The position numbers were made by a program, and so were the translations under genes. Positions 24,848 through 33,636 of a DNA stretch of 42,434 bases are shown piece after piece (the stretch's first letter is position 1; the number at the start of each line of letters is the position of its first letter). The DNA is from an uncultured bacterium (GTDB lineage Bacteria > Desulfobacterota > Binatia > HRBIN30 > CADEER01), in the NCBI GenBank assembly GCA_902826395.1, contig CADEER010000028.1, forward strand, positions 1 to 42,434, in the 5' to 3' direction. Under the pieces are notes generated by a model. It saw only the letters and a list, made by a program, of their open reading frames with translations. It was not told the origin of the DNA and searched no databases.

Positions 24848-25624
24848 GTGAGCGGGCGAATCCACCCCAGTGCGATCATCGAGCAGGGTGCGGAGATCGG
24901 GCCCGACGTCGACATCGGTCCCTATGCCGTCATCGGCGCGCAGGTGCGCATCGGTGCGCGGACCGTCATCGGCGCGCATGCCGTTCTCGGGGGCCGGACC
25001 ACGCTCGGCGACGACAATGTCGTGTTCCATCACGCTTCAGTGGGTGCGGTGCCGCAGGATCTGAAGTTCAAGGGTGAGCCCAGCACCCTCGAGATCGGTC
25101 ATCGCAATCAGATCCGGGAGTTCGCGACGTTGCATCTCGGCACCGAGAACGGCGGGATGGTGACTCGCATCGGCAACGACAACCTACTGATGAACTACTC
25201 GCACGTCGCTCACGACTGCATCCTCGGCGACCGCAACGTGCTCGCCAACGGCGTTCAGCTCGGCGGTCACGTCACCATCCAGGACTATGTGGTGGTCGGG
25301 GCATTGAGCGGCATCCACCAGTTCGTGCGGCTCGGAGAGTCGGTGATGATCGGAGGCGGGTCGATGGTGTCGCTCGACGTGGTGCCGTTCTGCAACGCGA
25401 CTGGCGACCGCGCTACGTTGCACGGTCTGAACTCTACCGGGCTCAAGCGGCGCGGTATCTCAGCCGACGCGATGACGGCGATCAAGCATGCCTACCGGGC
25501 ACTCTTTCAGTCGAAGCTGAAAGTTGCCGACGCGGTGACGGAGATTCGCGCGGCCGGCGCATGTCCCGAGGTCGAGCGGATGCTGGCCTTCGTCGAGTCC
25601 TCGGAGCGCGGCCTCTGTCGCTGA
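24848..25624 (+). CDS. lpxA: UDP-N-acetylglucosamine O-acyltransferase LpxA
   Basis: First step of lipid A synthesis: transfers a hydroxyacyl chain from ACP to the 3-position of UDP-GlcNAc (or an amino analogue). The 258-residue protein is a left-handed beta helix of hexapeptide repeats (IHPSAIIEQGAEIGPDVDIG and so on). The family block GAVPQDLKFKGE and the catalytic region NLLMNYSHVAHDC are clear; H122 corresponds to E. coli His125. A C-terminal helical part (about 190-258) completes the protein. It starts at GTG 24848, 19 bases after skp. lpxD and fabZ, which usually stand between skp and lpxA, are missing. Confidence 0.95.
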   Translation: MSGRIHPSAIIEQGAEIGPDVDIGPYAVIGAQVRIGARTVIGAHAVLGGRTTLGDDNVVFHHASVGAVPQDLKFKGEPSTLEIGHRNQIREFATLHLGTENGGMVTRIGNDNLLMNYSHVAHDCILGDRNVLANGVQLGGHVTIQDYVVVGALSGIHQFVRLGESVMIGGGSMVSLDVVPFCNATGDRATLHGLNSTGLKRRGISADAMTAIKHAYRALFQSKLKVADAVTEIRAAGACPEVERMLAFVESSERGLCR

Positions 25625-25629
25625 GTGCG

Positions 25630-26448
25630 ATGGATCGGGATGGCGAGATCATCGGCTTGATCGCCGGCAACGGGCAGTTTCCGCGTTTGTTCGCCGAAAA
25701 TGCTCGCGCCGAAGGATTTCGCGTGGTGGCAGTGGCACATCTCGGCGAAACCCTGCCCGGTCTCGACGAACTGGTGGAAGAGATCACCTGGATCAAGGTC
25801 GGCCAGCTCGACACGCTCGTCGACGCCTTTCGCGCGCGCGGCGTCGAGCGTGCGGTGATGGCGGGCGGTATCTACAAGGCAGGCCTCATGGAGGGCTTCG
25901 CGCCGGACGCGCGCGGTGTGCGTCTGTTGCAGCGGCTGACGAAGTGGAGCGACGACGCGGTGCTGCGCGAGTTGGCCGCGGAGTTGGAAGGTGAGGGCAT
26001 AGCCGTCGTCGAGTCGACTCTGTTCCTCGACTCCATCCTGACCCGCGAAGGCGTGCTCACCGACCGCCAGCCGGACGAGGCGCAGTGGCGCGACATCCGT
26101 TTCGGGCTGGAGGTGGTCAAGGGAATCGGCCGCTTCGATGTCGGTCAGACGGTGGTGGTCAAATCCGGAATGGTGCTCGCCGTCGAGGCCATCGAAGGGA
26201 CGGACGCGACCCTGCGCCGCGGCGGGGCCCTCGGCCGCGGCGGCGCCGTTGCCGTAAAGGCGAGCAAGCCCACGCAAGATCTGCGCTTCGACGTTCCGGC
26301 GGTCGGTATCGAGACCGTGTCCGTCTGCGCCGAGGCCGGCATCGCCGTGCTCGCCCTCGAGGCGCGAAAAACTCTCATGTTCGATCGCCGCCAGGTCCTT
26401 GCCGCGGCCGATAGTCACGGCATTGCCGTCGTCGGAGTGCGCCTATGA
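25630..26448 (+). CDS. lpxI: UDP-2,3-diacylglucosamine pyrophosphatase LpxI
   Basis: Hydrolyses UDP-2,3-diacylglucosamine to lipid X and UMP, the fourth lipid A step. The 272-residue protein matches the LpxI (DUF1009) family: GLIAGNGQFPRLFAENARAE at the start, AHLGET, EEITWIKVGQLDTLVDAFR, VMAGGIYK and SDDAVLRELA. The C-terminal catalytic half shows VVVKSGMVLAVEAIEGTDAT with its acidic residues, then VKASKPTQDLRFDVPAVGIET. LpxI replaces LpxH in many alpha- and deltaproteobacteria. It starts six bases after the lpxA stop and ends in an ATGA overlap with the next gene. Confidence 0.95.
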   Translation: MDRDGEIIGLIAGNGQFPRLFAENARAEGFRVVAVAHLGETLPGLDELVEEITWIKVGQLDTLVDAFRARGVERAVMAGGIYKAGLMEGFAPDARGVRLLQRLTKWSDDAVLRELAAELEGEGIAVVESTLFLDSILTREGVLTDRQPDEAQWRDIRFGLEVVKGIGRFDVGQTVVVKSGMVLAVEAIEGTDATLRRGGALGRGGAVAVKASKPTQDLRFDVPAVGIETVSVCAEAGIAVLALEARKTLMFDRRQVLAAADSHGIAVVGVRL

Positions 26449-27431
26449 CGACCCCGCTCCGTGCCGCCGTCGTCGGAGTCGGCTATCTCGGGGCCTTTCA
26501 CGCGCAGAAGTACGCGGAGTTGCCCGGTGTGGAGTTGGTCGGGGTCGTCGATCGGGATGTCGCGCGCGCCGAGAAAGTCGCCGCCGAGGTGGGTTGTGCG
26601 CCGTTTACCGACGTGCGCGACGTCCTCGGCCGCATCGACTGCGCCAGCCTCGCGGTGCCGACGACCGAACACCACCGCATCGCCACGGTGCTGCTCGAAG
26701 CCGACATCGACGTTCTAGTGGAGAAGCCCATCACGACGAGCGGCGAGGAGGGGCGCGCGCTGGTCGAGTTGGCGGCGCGCCGCGGGCGCATCCTGCAGGT
26801 CGGACATCTGGAGCGATTCAATCCGGCGATTCAATCGCTGGCCGGGGTAATCGCGCAGCCGCGCTTCATCGAGTGTCATCGCCTGGCGCCCTTCGTCGAG
26901 CGGGGAACCGAAGTGGACGTGGTGCTCGATCTGATGATCCACGACCTCGACATCATCTTGAGCGTGGTCGATGGCGACGTGGTCAGCGCCGAAGCGGTGG
27001 GGGTGCCGGTGCTCTCCGAGAACGTCGACATCGCCAACGCGCGACTGCGCTTCTCCTGCGGCACGATCGCCAACGTGACCGCCAGCCGCGTCGCGTTGAA
27101 GCGCGAACGAAAGATCCGCTTCTTCCAGTCCGATACGTACGTTTCGGTAGACTACGGGGCGCGCAACATCCGCATCCTGCGCCGCAGCGGCCCCGCGCAA
27201 GCGGGATCGCTACCGAAGATCGACATGGAGGAGAAGGCGTTCGACGACGCCGATCCGCTGTTCGACGAGATCGAAGCCTTCGTGCGATCCGTGCGGACGC
27301 GCGAGAAGCCGCTGGTCGACGGAGAGACGGCCGTGCGGGTGCTCGAGGTCGCCGAGCGCTTGCGCGCCGCCATGTCGACGATGGACGCCGGGGCCGGAAG
27401 TGCCGACGTGCCCGACCCGGAGCGCGGATGA
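26445..27431 (+). CDS. Gfo/Idh/MocA-family oxidoreductase (GnnA-like candidate)
   Basis: A 328-residue NAD(P)-dependent sugar dehydrogenase. The N-terminal Rossmann fold has AAVVGVGYLGAFHAQKYAEL and then VGVVDRD (about 6-40). The conserved EKP motif follows in VLVEKPIT (about 90). The second domain contains the catalytic-region pattern LDLMIHDLDIIL. Its place between lpxI and lpxB, with four-base overlaps on both sides, ties it to lipid A. In Acidithiobacillus and Leptospira, GnnA of this family oxidises UDP-GlcNAc at C3 before the transaminase GnnB adds an amino group, giving amide-linked lipid A. No GnnB is in the window, so the function is inferred from context only. Confidence 0.85.
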   Translation: MTTPLRAAVVGVGYLGAFHAQKYAELPGVELVGVVDRDVARAEKVAAEVGCAPFTDVRDVLGRIDCASLAVPTTEHHRIATVLLEADIDVLVEKPITTSGEEGRALVELAARRGRILQVGHLERFNPAIQSLAGVIAQPRFIECHRLAPFVERGTEVDVVLDLMIHDLDIILSVVDGDVVSAEAVGVPVLSENVDIANARLRFSCGTIANVTASRVALKRERKIRFFQSDTYVSVDYGARNIRILRRSGPAQAGSLPKIDMEEKAFDDADPLFDEIEAFVRSVRTREKPLVDGETAVRVLEVAERLRAAMSTMDAGAGSADVPDPERG

Positions 27432-28552
27432 GCGCTCCACTGCGCGTCATGCTGGTGGCCGGCGAAGCGTCCGGGGACATGCACGCCGCCGCCTTCGTCA
27501 GCGAGTTGGGCCGGCGCCGACCCGATCTCGACGTGTTCGGAGTCGGCGGCGAACGCCTGCGCGCTGCCGGCATGCGGACGATCGTCGACAGCGAAGAGGT
27601 CGCGACGATGGGATTCGTCGAGACCTTCGGAACCCTCGGGCGCCACCTGCGCCTCTATCGGACGCTTGTGTCGATGATGCAACGCGAGCCGCCCGACCTG
27701 CTGGTCCTCGTCGATTATCCGGAGTTCAATCTGCTTCTGGCGCGCCGCGCCAAGAAGCTCGGCATCCGCGTTTTCTATTTCATCGCTCCGCAAGTGTGGG
27801 CCTGGCGCCGCGGCCGCATCCGCAAGATTCGCGAACGAGTCGACCGCATGGGGGTGGTGTTTCCGTTCGAGGCCGAGCTGTACAACCGCAACGGCGAGCG
27901 GTTCGCCGAGTTCCTCGGCCATCCGCTCCTCGACGTCGTGCGGCCGAGCCGCGAGGCCGCCGCGACGCGCGAGAAATACGGTCTCGATGCGGATGGCCCG
28001 GTGCTCGCTCTCTTGCCGGGCAGCCGCCGCAAGGAGGTGTCGCAGATCGGCCCGGCCATGCTGGACGCCGCGGCGCTGCTGCGCGAGGAGGGGTGGCAGG
28101 CAGTGGTCGCAGCAGCTCCCGGGCTCGGTGACGACGTGTTGAGCCCGCTCCTCGATGGCCATCCGGAAGTGGTCGTGGCCCGCGGCGACACTTACGACGT
28201 ACTCGCATGCGCCGATGCCGCCGTCGTTGCGTCGGGCACCGCGACCGTCGAGACGGCACTGTTGGGTTGCCCGATGGTGATCGTCTACCGCATGGCGCCG
28301 GCGACGTACTGGCTGGCGAGCCGTCTGGTGAATGTCGATTGGATCGGCATGCCGAACATCATTCTCGGCCGATCGGTTTTTCCGGAGCTGATCCAGGACG
28401 ACGCGACCCCGCAGGCGATCGCCGCCGCGGTGCGCTCGCTGCGCGAGCGGGCGCCCGAGATGCGCGACGCGCTCGACGAACTGAGAGCCGCGCTCGGGCG
28501 GCCCGGTGCCGCGGGCCGCGCGGCTGATCTCGCCCTGGAGCTGGTATCGTGA
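27428..28552 (+). CDS. lpxB: Lipid-A-disaccharide synthase LpxB
   Basis: Condenses UDP-2,3-diacylglucosamine with lipid X to form the lipid A disaccharide (GT19 family). The 374-residue protein shows MLVAGEASGDMHAAAF at the start, FGVGGERLRAAGM, LVDYPEFNLLLARRAKKLG, FYFIAPQVWAWRRGR and GHPLLDV. The donor-site segment is LALLPGSRRKEV, then VASGTATVETALLGCPMVIV. Start ATG 27428 overlaps the previous stop (ATGA). Its own stop overlaps the msbA GTG start. The wording leaves little doubt about identity. Confidence 0.97.
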   Translation: MSAPLRVMLVAGEASGDMHAAAFVSELGRRRPDLDVFGVGGERLRAAGMRTIVDSEEVATMGFVETFGTLGRHLRLYRTLVSMMQREPPDLLVLVDYPEFNLLLARRAKKLGIRVFYFIAPQVWAWRRGRIRKIRERVDRMGVVFPFEAELYNRNGERFAEFLGHPLLDVVRPSREAAATREKYGLDADGPVLALLPGSRRKEVSQIGPAMLDAAALLREEGWQAVVAAAPGLGDDVLSPLLDGHPEVVVARGDTYDVLACADAAVVASGTATVETALLGCPMVIVYRMAPATYWLASRLVNVDWIGMPNIILGRSVFPELIQDDATPQAIAAAVRSLRERAPEMRDALDELRAALGRPGAAGRAADLALELVS

Positions 28553-30288
28553 GCCCGACGACGAAACGGCTGCTCGGCTACCTGCGGCCCTACGTGTGGC
28601 CGCACTTCGTCGGCGCCATCCTGTGCATGGTGCTGTTCGGAGCGACCAACGGCGTGATGCCGTTCCTGGTGCGCTTCATCTTCGATGACATCTTCAGCGA
28701 GAAGAACGTGACGATGCTGTACACGCTGCCGTTCGTAGTCATCGGCACGTTCATCGCCCGCGGCGTGTTTGCGTTCGGCAGTACCTATCTCAGCGAATGG
28801 GTCGGCCAGCGCATCACGGCCGACATGCGCAGCCAGCTCAACGACCACATCCAGCGCCTTTCGCAGAGCTTCTTCGATCGCAACGCTTCGGGTGCCGTGG
28901 TGTCGGTGGTCGCCAACGACGTTTTCGTGATCGGCAGCTCGCTGACGACGACGGTCGCCGCCATTCTGCGCGACGCTGTTTCGCTCGTGGTGCTCATCAT
29001 CGTCGCCTTCTGGCAGGACTGGTTCCTCGCGCTGATCGCGTTCGTCGCCTTTCCGGCGTCGGTGCTGCCGATTCTCAAGCTGTCGCGGCGGCTGCGCGGC
29101 TTTGCGCGACGCAAGCAGGTTTCGATCGGCCGGCTGACCGCTCTTCTGCAGGAGACCGTACAGGGGACCCGCGTCGTCAAGGCGTTCGGCATGGAGGACT
29201 ACGAGCGCCGCCGCTTCGACGAGGAGACGGAGCACATCAGGGCGCTCGGTATGCAGGTGGTCAAGATTCGCGCCTTCACCTCGCCGATGATGGAGATTCT
29301 CGCCGCGTTCGGGATCGCGGGCGTCGTCCTGTACGGCGGTGCCAGTGTCATCGCCGACGAGCGCACGCAGGGGGCGTTCCTCGCCTTTCTGACGGCACTC
29401 TTCCTGCTCTACGATCCCTTCAAAAAGCTCGGCAGCGCGCAGACGGCGATGCAGCAGGGGCTCGCCTCGGCGGACCGGGTCTTCGAGCTGCTGGATACGG
29501 AGTCGGACGTGGTCGACAGTCCGTCCGCATCGACGCTGCCGCCGATCGAGCGGGAGATCCTCTTCGACTGCGTCGATTTCCGCTACGACGCCGATCTGGT
29601 CCTGCGCGACGTGTCTCTGCGCATCCCGCGCGGCGAGGTGGTGGCCCTCGTCGGTCCGAGCGGCGGCGGCAAGAGCACGCTGGCCGATCTGTTGCTGCGC
29701 TTCTACGACGTGGTGGGCGGGGCGATCCGCATCGACGGTGTCGACGTGCGCGAGGTTACCCTCAAGAGCCTGCGCTCGCAGATCGCTCTGGTGACGCAGC
29801 ACACGTTTCTCTTCAACGACACGGTGCGCAACAACATCGGCTACGGGCTCCCCGGCACCAGCGACGAGGCTGTCGAAGCGGCGGCGCGGGCGGCGCACGC
29901 CGATTCTTTCATTCGCGAGCTGCCGAACGGCTACGACACCGAGATCGGCGAGCTCGGGCTGCGGCTCTCCGGCGGCCAGCGGCAGCGCATCGCGATCGCG
30001 CGGGCGCTGTTGAAGGACGCCCCGATTCTCGTGCTCGACGAGGCCACCTCGGCGCTCGACAATGAGTCGGAGCGCTTGGTTCAAGATGCTCTGGAAGCTT
30101 TGATGCGCGGCCGCACGACGCTGGTCATCGCGCACCGCTTGTCGACGATCCGGTCGGCCGATCGCATCGTCGTGCTGGTGCGTGGCGCGATCGTCGAGCA
30201 GGGAACCCACGAGGAGCTGCTCGCCCTCAATTCGGAGTACCGCAAGCTCTACGATCTGCAGTTCGCCGAGCCGGCGGTGGCGGTCTGA
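28549..30288 (+). CDS. msbA: Lipid A flippase MsbA-type ABC exporter
   Basis: A half-transporter of 579 residues that would flip lipid A-core across the inner membrane. Six membrane helices occupy about residues 1-310, beginning LLGYLRPYVWPHFVGAILCM. The ATPase domain has Walker A GPSGGGKST (369-377), signature LSGGQRQRIAIARA (from 473), Walker B ILVLDEATSALD (D497) and the H-loop VIAHRLSTI. The position between lpxB and kdtA/lpxK supports MsbA over a drug exporter of the same fold. It starts at GTG 28549, overlapping the lpxB stop by four bases. Confidence 0.93.
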   Translation: MSPTTKRLLGYLRPYVWPHFVGAILCMVLFGATNGVMPFLVRFIFDDIFSEKNVTMLYTLPFVVIGTFIARGVFAFGSTYLSEWVGQRITADMRSQLNDHIQRLSQSFFDRNASGAVVSVVANDVFVIGSSLTTTVAAILRDAVSLVVLIIVAFWQDWFLALIAFVAFPASVLPILKLSRRLRGFARRKQVSIGRLTALLQETVQGTRVVKAFGMEDYERRRFDEETEHIRALGMQVVKIRAFTSPMMEILAAFGIAGVVLYGGASVIADERTQGAFLAFLTALFLLYDPFKKLGSAQTAMQQGLASADRVFELLDTESDVVDSPSASTLPPIEREILFDCVDFRYDADLVLRDVSLRIPRGEVVALVGPSGGGKSTLADLLLRFYDVVGGAIRIDGVDVREVTLKSLRSQIALVTQHTFLFNDTVRNNIGYGLPGTSDEAVEAAARAAHADSFIRELPNGYDTEIGELGLRLSGGQRQRIAIARALLKDAPILVLDEATSALDNESERLVQDALEALMRGRTTLVIAHRLSTIRSADRIVVLVRGAIVEQGTHEELLALNSEYRKLYDLQFAEPAVAV

Positions 30289-30303
30289 CCGCGCCGCGGC
30301 GGA

Positions 30304-31023
30304 GTGCCGACGTTGACGGAAAAGGGGGAGAGCCGGGCCGGGGCGAGGCCTTGGCGAGATCGGTTCCTCGCGGCGCTGGCGGTCGTCGCGCCGCCGGTGC
30401 TGTTCGTCGTTCTCAGCGTGCTGGCGCGCACGCTGCGCATCGAGATCGAGGGTCTCGACCTCGTCGACGAGCGCTGGCGGCGTGGGGAGCGGGTGATCCT
30501 GGCGTTCTGGCACGGCCGGCTGATCGCCATGGCGATCGCCGTTCGCCGCACGGCCGCGCGCGTATGCATCCTGGTGAGCCGCCACCGCGACGGAGAGATT
30601 GCTACCCAGGTGATGCGGCGCTGGGGAGTCGAGACGGTGCGCGGCTCGGCGACGCGCGGAGGAGCGATCGGCTTCCGCGGTCTGGTGCGCGCGTATGAGC
30701 GTGGCCTCGATCTGGCCGTCGTCCCCGATGGTCCGCGCGGCCCGCGCTGCGTCGCGAAGCCCGGCGTTGCGTACCTGGCGCGGACCACCGGCGCGGTGGT
30801 GATTCCGGTCGGAGCCGCGGCCAGTCGCGCCTGGCAGCTCGGCAGTTGGGACCGCATGATCGTGCCGAAGCCGTTCGCGCGGCTGCTGCTGATCGCCGGC
30901 AGTCCGCTGTCGTTGGCGCCGGACGCCGACGACGCGGCGATCGAGGCACATCGTCTCGCGGTCGCCGCCGCCATCGACGAGCTGACGGCCGCCGCGGAAA
31001 GTCGGGTCGCATGCCAGTCGTGA
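30304..31023 (+). CDS. Lysophospholipid acyltransferase-like protein, DUF374
   Basis: A 239-residue membrane-associated protein of the DUF374 branch of the LPLAT superfamily. After an N-terminal hydrophobic segment (about 20-42) it shows the acceptor His block VILAFWHGRLIAM, then LVSRHRDGEIATQVMRRWG, RGSATRGGAIGF and VVPDGPRGPRCVAKPG, where the DGPRGP motif is diagnostic. In LPS operons these proteins lie beside msbA and kdtA and are suspected to acylate lipid A or a precursor, though activity is not established. The start is GTG 30304; TTG 30313 has better spacing from a GGAG and is a fair alternative. The 3' end overlaps kdtA. Confidence 0.88.
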   Translation: MPTLTEKGESRAGARPWRDRFLAALAVVAPPVLFVVLSVLARTLRIEIEGLDLVDERWRRGERVILAFWHGRLIAMAIAVRRTAARVCILVSRHRDGEIATQVMRRWGVETVRGSATRGGAIGFRGLVRAYERGLDLAVVPDGPRGPRCVAKPGVAYLARTTGAVVIPVGAAASRAWQLGSWDRMIVPKPFARLLLIAGSPLSLAPDADDAAIEAHRLAVAAAIDELTAAAESRVACQS

Positions 31024-32318
31024 GCGAGAGCGCGGCGGCGATCGCCTACGAGGTCGCCGGAGCGACGGCGTTGGTCGCGTCGCTGCCTGCGCTGCCCTGG
31101 CTCTGGTACCGGGGCCATACCGAAGGCCTGACGGAGCGCCTCGGCCGCGTACCGGCGCCGGCGGGGGGATTCTCCGAGCCGCCGCTGTGGCTGCACGCCG
31201 CTTCGGTCGGCGAGACGCTGGCGGCGCTGCCGCTCGTCGAGGCGTTGCGCCGCCGCCATCCGGGGATGCCGTGGGTCGTGTCCAACACCACGCTGAGCGG
31301 CCGCGCCGTCGCGCGCCGCGAGATCGCACCCGAGGTGTCGACCCTGCTGCCGATCGATCCGCTGCGGATCGTCGACCGCGCGTTCGCACGCCTGCGGCCG
31401 CGCGCGCTGGTCGTCGTCGAGGGCGAGATCTGGCCCGGCCTGCTGCGCGCCGCCGACCGCTGCGGCGCGGTGATCGCGATGGTGAGCGCACAACTGAGCG
31501 ATCGCTCCCTGCGCCGCTCGCTGTGGGCGAAGCCGCTGTTCGCCGCCGCGCTGCGACGCGTCGATACGATCTGCGCGCAAAGCGCGTTGGACGCGGAGCG
31601 GCTGCGCGAGCTCGGCGCACCGGCGGAGCGGATTCACGTCACCGGGAACCTCAAGGCAGGGCGCGTCGCGGCGGCATCCGATGCCGCGCTCGCTGCGTTG
31701 CCAGTGTCCCTTGGGGGACGACCGCTGCTGATCGCCGCCAGCACCCAACCGGGCGAGGAGGACCTCGTGCTCGACGCGGCGTCTCGGCTCTGGTCGGAGT
31801 GGCCGGACGCGTTGTTGCTGCTGGCGCCGCGCCGGCCGGAGCGCTTCGCGGAGGTGGCGGATCTGTTGGAGAGGCGCGGGGTGCCCTTTGAACGGCGATC
31901 TGCTAGCGAGGCGGCCGTGCAAGCGCAGTCCCGAGTCTTGTTGCTCGACTCGCTCGGCGAGTTGGCGGCGTTCCTACCGGCGGCGCGCGGCGTCTTCGTC
32001 GGCGGCACGGTGGCGCCGCTCGGTGGTCACAACGTGCTCGAGCCGGCTGCCCTGGGTGTCGCGGTCAGCTTCGGCCCGAGTCTCGAGAACGTGCGTGCGG
32101 CGGCGGATGCGCTTCTCGCCGCCGGCGCGGCGGCGATGGTGCGCGACTCCGAATCGCTGGCGGCGCATTGGCGCGAGCTGCTGCGCTCTCCCGCTGTCGC
32201 CGCTGAGTCGGGACAGCGTGGCCGAACCGTCGCCGTACAGTTGGCGGCGGCCGTCGACGTCACCTTGCGCGTCGTCGAGCCGCTTCTCGCCATCGAAGCA
32301 TCGCGAGGCACCAGGTGA
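31011..32318 (+). CDS. waaA: Kdo transferase KdtA/WaaA
   Basis: Adds one or more Kdo sugars from CMP-Kdo to lipid A precursor at the inner membrane (GT30 family). The 435-residue protein has an N-terminal anchor (about 8-32), then LWYRGHTEGLTERLGR, the acceptor-site HAASVGE (62-68), NTTLSGRAVA, LPIDPLRIVDRAFARLRPRALVV-type wording with EGEIWPGL, AQSALDAERL, VTGNLK and ASTQPGEE. The CMP-Kdo region is FVGGTVAPLGGHNVLEPAA. ATG 31011 lies inside the end of the preceding gene; GTG 31020 is a second choice that would give a four-base overlap. The number of Kdo residues added cannot be read. Confidence 0.95.
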   Translation: MPVVSESAAAIAYEVAGATALVASLPALPWLWYRGHTEGLTERLGRVPAPAGGFSEPPLWLHAASVGETLAALPLVEALRRRHPGMPWVVSNTTLSGRAVARREIAPEVSTLLPIDPLRIVDRAFARLRPRALVVVEGEIWPGLLRAADRCGAVIAMVSAQLSDRSLRRSLWAKPLFAAALRRVDTICAQSALDAERLRELGAPAERIHVTGNLKAGRVAAASDAALAALPVSLGGRPLLIAASTQPGEEDLVLDAASRLWSEWPDALLLLAPRRPERFAEVADLLERRGVPFERRSASEAAVQAQSRVLLLDSLGELAAFLPAARGVFVGGTVAPLGGHNVLEPAALGVAVSFGPSLENVRAAADALLAAGAAAMVRDSESLAAHWRELLRSPAVAAESGQRGRTVAVQLAAAVDVTLRVVEPLLAIEASRGTR

Positions 32319-33430
32319 GCGCGGCCGATTTCGTCCGCGATCGCGCCTGGAAGGGCAGCGACTCGCTGGGCCGTCTGGCGATGATCGGTCTGCGGCCGCT
32401 GAGCTGGCTGTTCGGCGGCGCGGTTGCGGTGCGCAACTTCGCCTACTGGAGTGGCCTGGCCGCGGTGCGCCGCGCCGCGATTCCGGTGATCAGCGTCGGC
32501 AACCTGACCGTCGGCGGCACCGGCAAGACGCCGTTCGCACTGTGGCTGGCGCGCCGGCTGCAGGAGCGAGGCGTGCGCGTGGCGCTCGTGTCGCGCGGCT
32601 ACGGCGGGTCGGCGCGCGGCGTGACGGTGGTGTCGCAAGGCGGCGGCCTGCTGGTATCGCCCGAAGTCTGCGGCGACGAGCCGGCGATGATGGCGCGCGG
32701 CTTCGCGGGCACTGTCGTGATCGGTGTGAAGCGCATCGACGCCGTCAATCGGGCCGCCGAGCTCGGCTGTGAGATCGCGATTCTCGACGACGGCTTCCAG
32801 CATCGCAGCCTGACGCGCGACTTCGACATCGTGCTCGACGACGGCACCCGCGGTGCGATGCTGCCGGCCGGTCCGCTGCGGGAGAGTGCGCGCTCGCTGG
32901 CGCGAGCCGATGCCATCGTTCTCACTACTGCCGAGTCGACCGGCGCGCCGCGCGACGTTCCCACCTTTCACCTCACCAATCGGCTCACCTGCCTCGTCGA
33001 GTCCGTGGCCGGTGAATGGCAGGAGCGCCCCTGTGGCCGCCTCGCCGGCAAGCGTGTCGTCGCGGTGGTCGGCATCGCGAATCCCCAACGGTTCTACGCG
33101 CTGATCCAGCATTGGGACGCCGAGATCATCGATGTCTTCGAATATCCCGATCACCACGTCTACACGCGTGCGGACTGGCAGGAGATCTCGCGGCGCAGCC
33201 AGGACTGCGATCTGTTGGTCACCACCGAGAAGGATCTGGTGAAGCTCGAGGCGTTTCCGTTTGCACGCGGCATGCTGATGGCGCTGCGGATCGAGCCGGA
33301 GTTGGACGACGCCGACCGCCTGCTCGCGTTGATCGAGAGCAAGACACTGCTGCGCGACATTGCAACCGAGGCGCCCCTCGGCTATCGACACGAGATGCCG
33401 CGAGAGGAGCCGTCGAATGGCCGTCAGTAA
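32315..33430 (+). CDS. lpxK: Tetraacyldisaccharide 4'-kinase LpxK
   Basis: Phosphorylates the 4'-position of the lipid A disaccharide at the membrane. The 371-residue protein has an N-terminal membrane-interacting helix, the characteristic P-loop VGNLTVGGTGKTPF (from residue 61), SRGYGG, VCGDEPAMMARGF, ILDDGFQHRSLTRDFDIVL and AGPLRE. The C-terminal part carries FEYPDHHVYT and LVTTEKDLVKLE, which are typical of LpxK. The start is GTG 32315, overlapping the kdtA stop (GTGA). The last 14 bases overlap the Trm112-like gene. Confidence 0.96.
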   Translation: MSAADFVRDRAWKGSDSLGRLAMIGLRPLSWLFGGAVAVRNFAYWSGLAAVRRAAIPVISVGNLTVGGTGKTPFALWLARRLQERGVRVALVSRGYGGSARGVTVVSQGGGLLVSPEVCGDEPAMMARGFAGTVVIGVKRIDAVNRAAELGCEIAILDDGFQHRSLTRDFDIVLDDGTRGAMLPAGPLRESARSLARADAIVLTTAESTGAPRDVPTFHLTNRLTCLVESVAGEWQERPCGRLAGKRVVAVVGIANPQRFYALIQHWDAEIIDVFEYPDHHVYTRADWQEISRRSQDCDLLVTTEKDLVKLEAFPFARGMLMALRIEPELDDADRLLALIESKTLLRDIATEAPLGYRHEMPREEPSNGRQ

Positions 33431-33587
33431 GGATTTGCTCGAGATTCTCGCCTGTCCGAAATGCAAGGGCGAGGTAGTGCTCACCGAGTCGGGTGACGGC
33501 CTGACATGCGCTGCGTGCGCGCTGCGCTATCCGATTCGCGACGATATTCCGGTGATGCTGATCGACGAGGCGGAGAGCCTCGGCTGA
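33417..33587 (+). CDS. Trm112-like zinc protein (UPF0434/YcaR)
   Basis: A 56-residue protein with a Trm112-type fold: KDLLEILACPKCKGEV and LTCAACALRYPIRDDIPVML. Cysteines in the CPKC and CAAC pairs could bind zinc. Trm112 homologues activate methyltransferases in eukaryotes; the bacterial YcaR branch has no fixed role. The E. coli gene also lies beside lpxK, so this is conserved synteny. ATG 33417 is inside the end of lpxK. Confidence 0.9.
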   Translation: MAVSKDLLEILACPKCKGEVVLTESGDGLTCAACALRYPIRDDIPVMLIDEAESLG

Positions 33588-33636
33588 GGCGCCGACGCCG
33601 TCGCCCTGCCGCGTCGCGGACCCCGGCGGCCCTCGC

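Noticed and set aside
28285..31620. 1111-residue minus-strand frame across lpxB, msbA, DUF374 and kdtA
   Set aside because: Very Arg/Ala/His-rich antisense shadow of certain genes, a common effect of high GC; no motifs.
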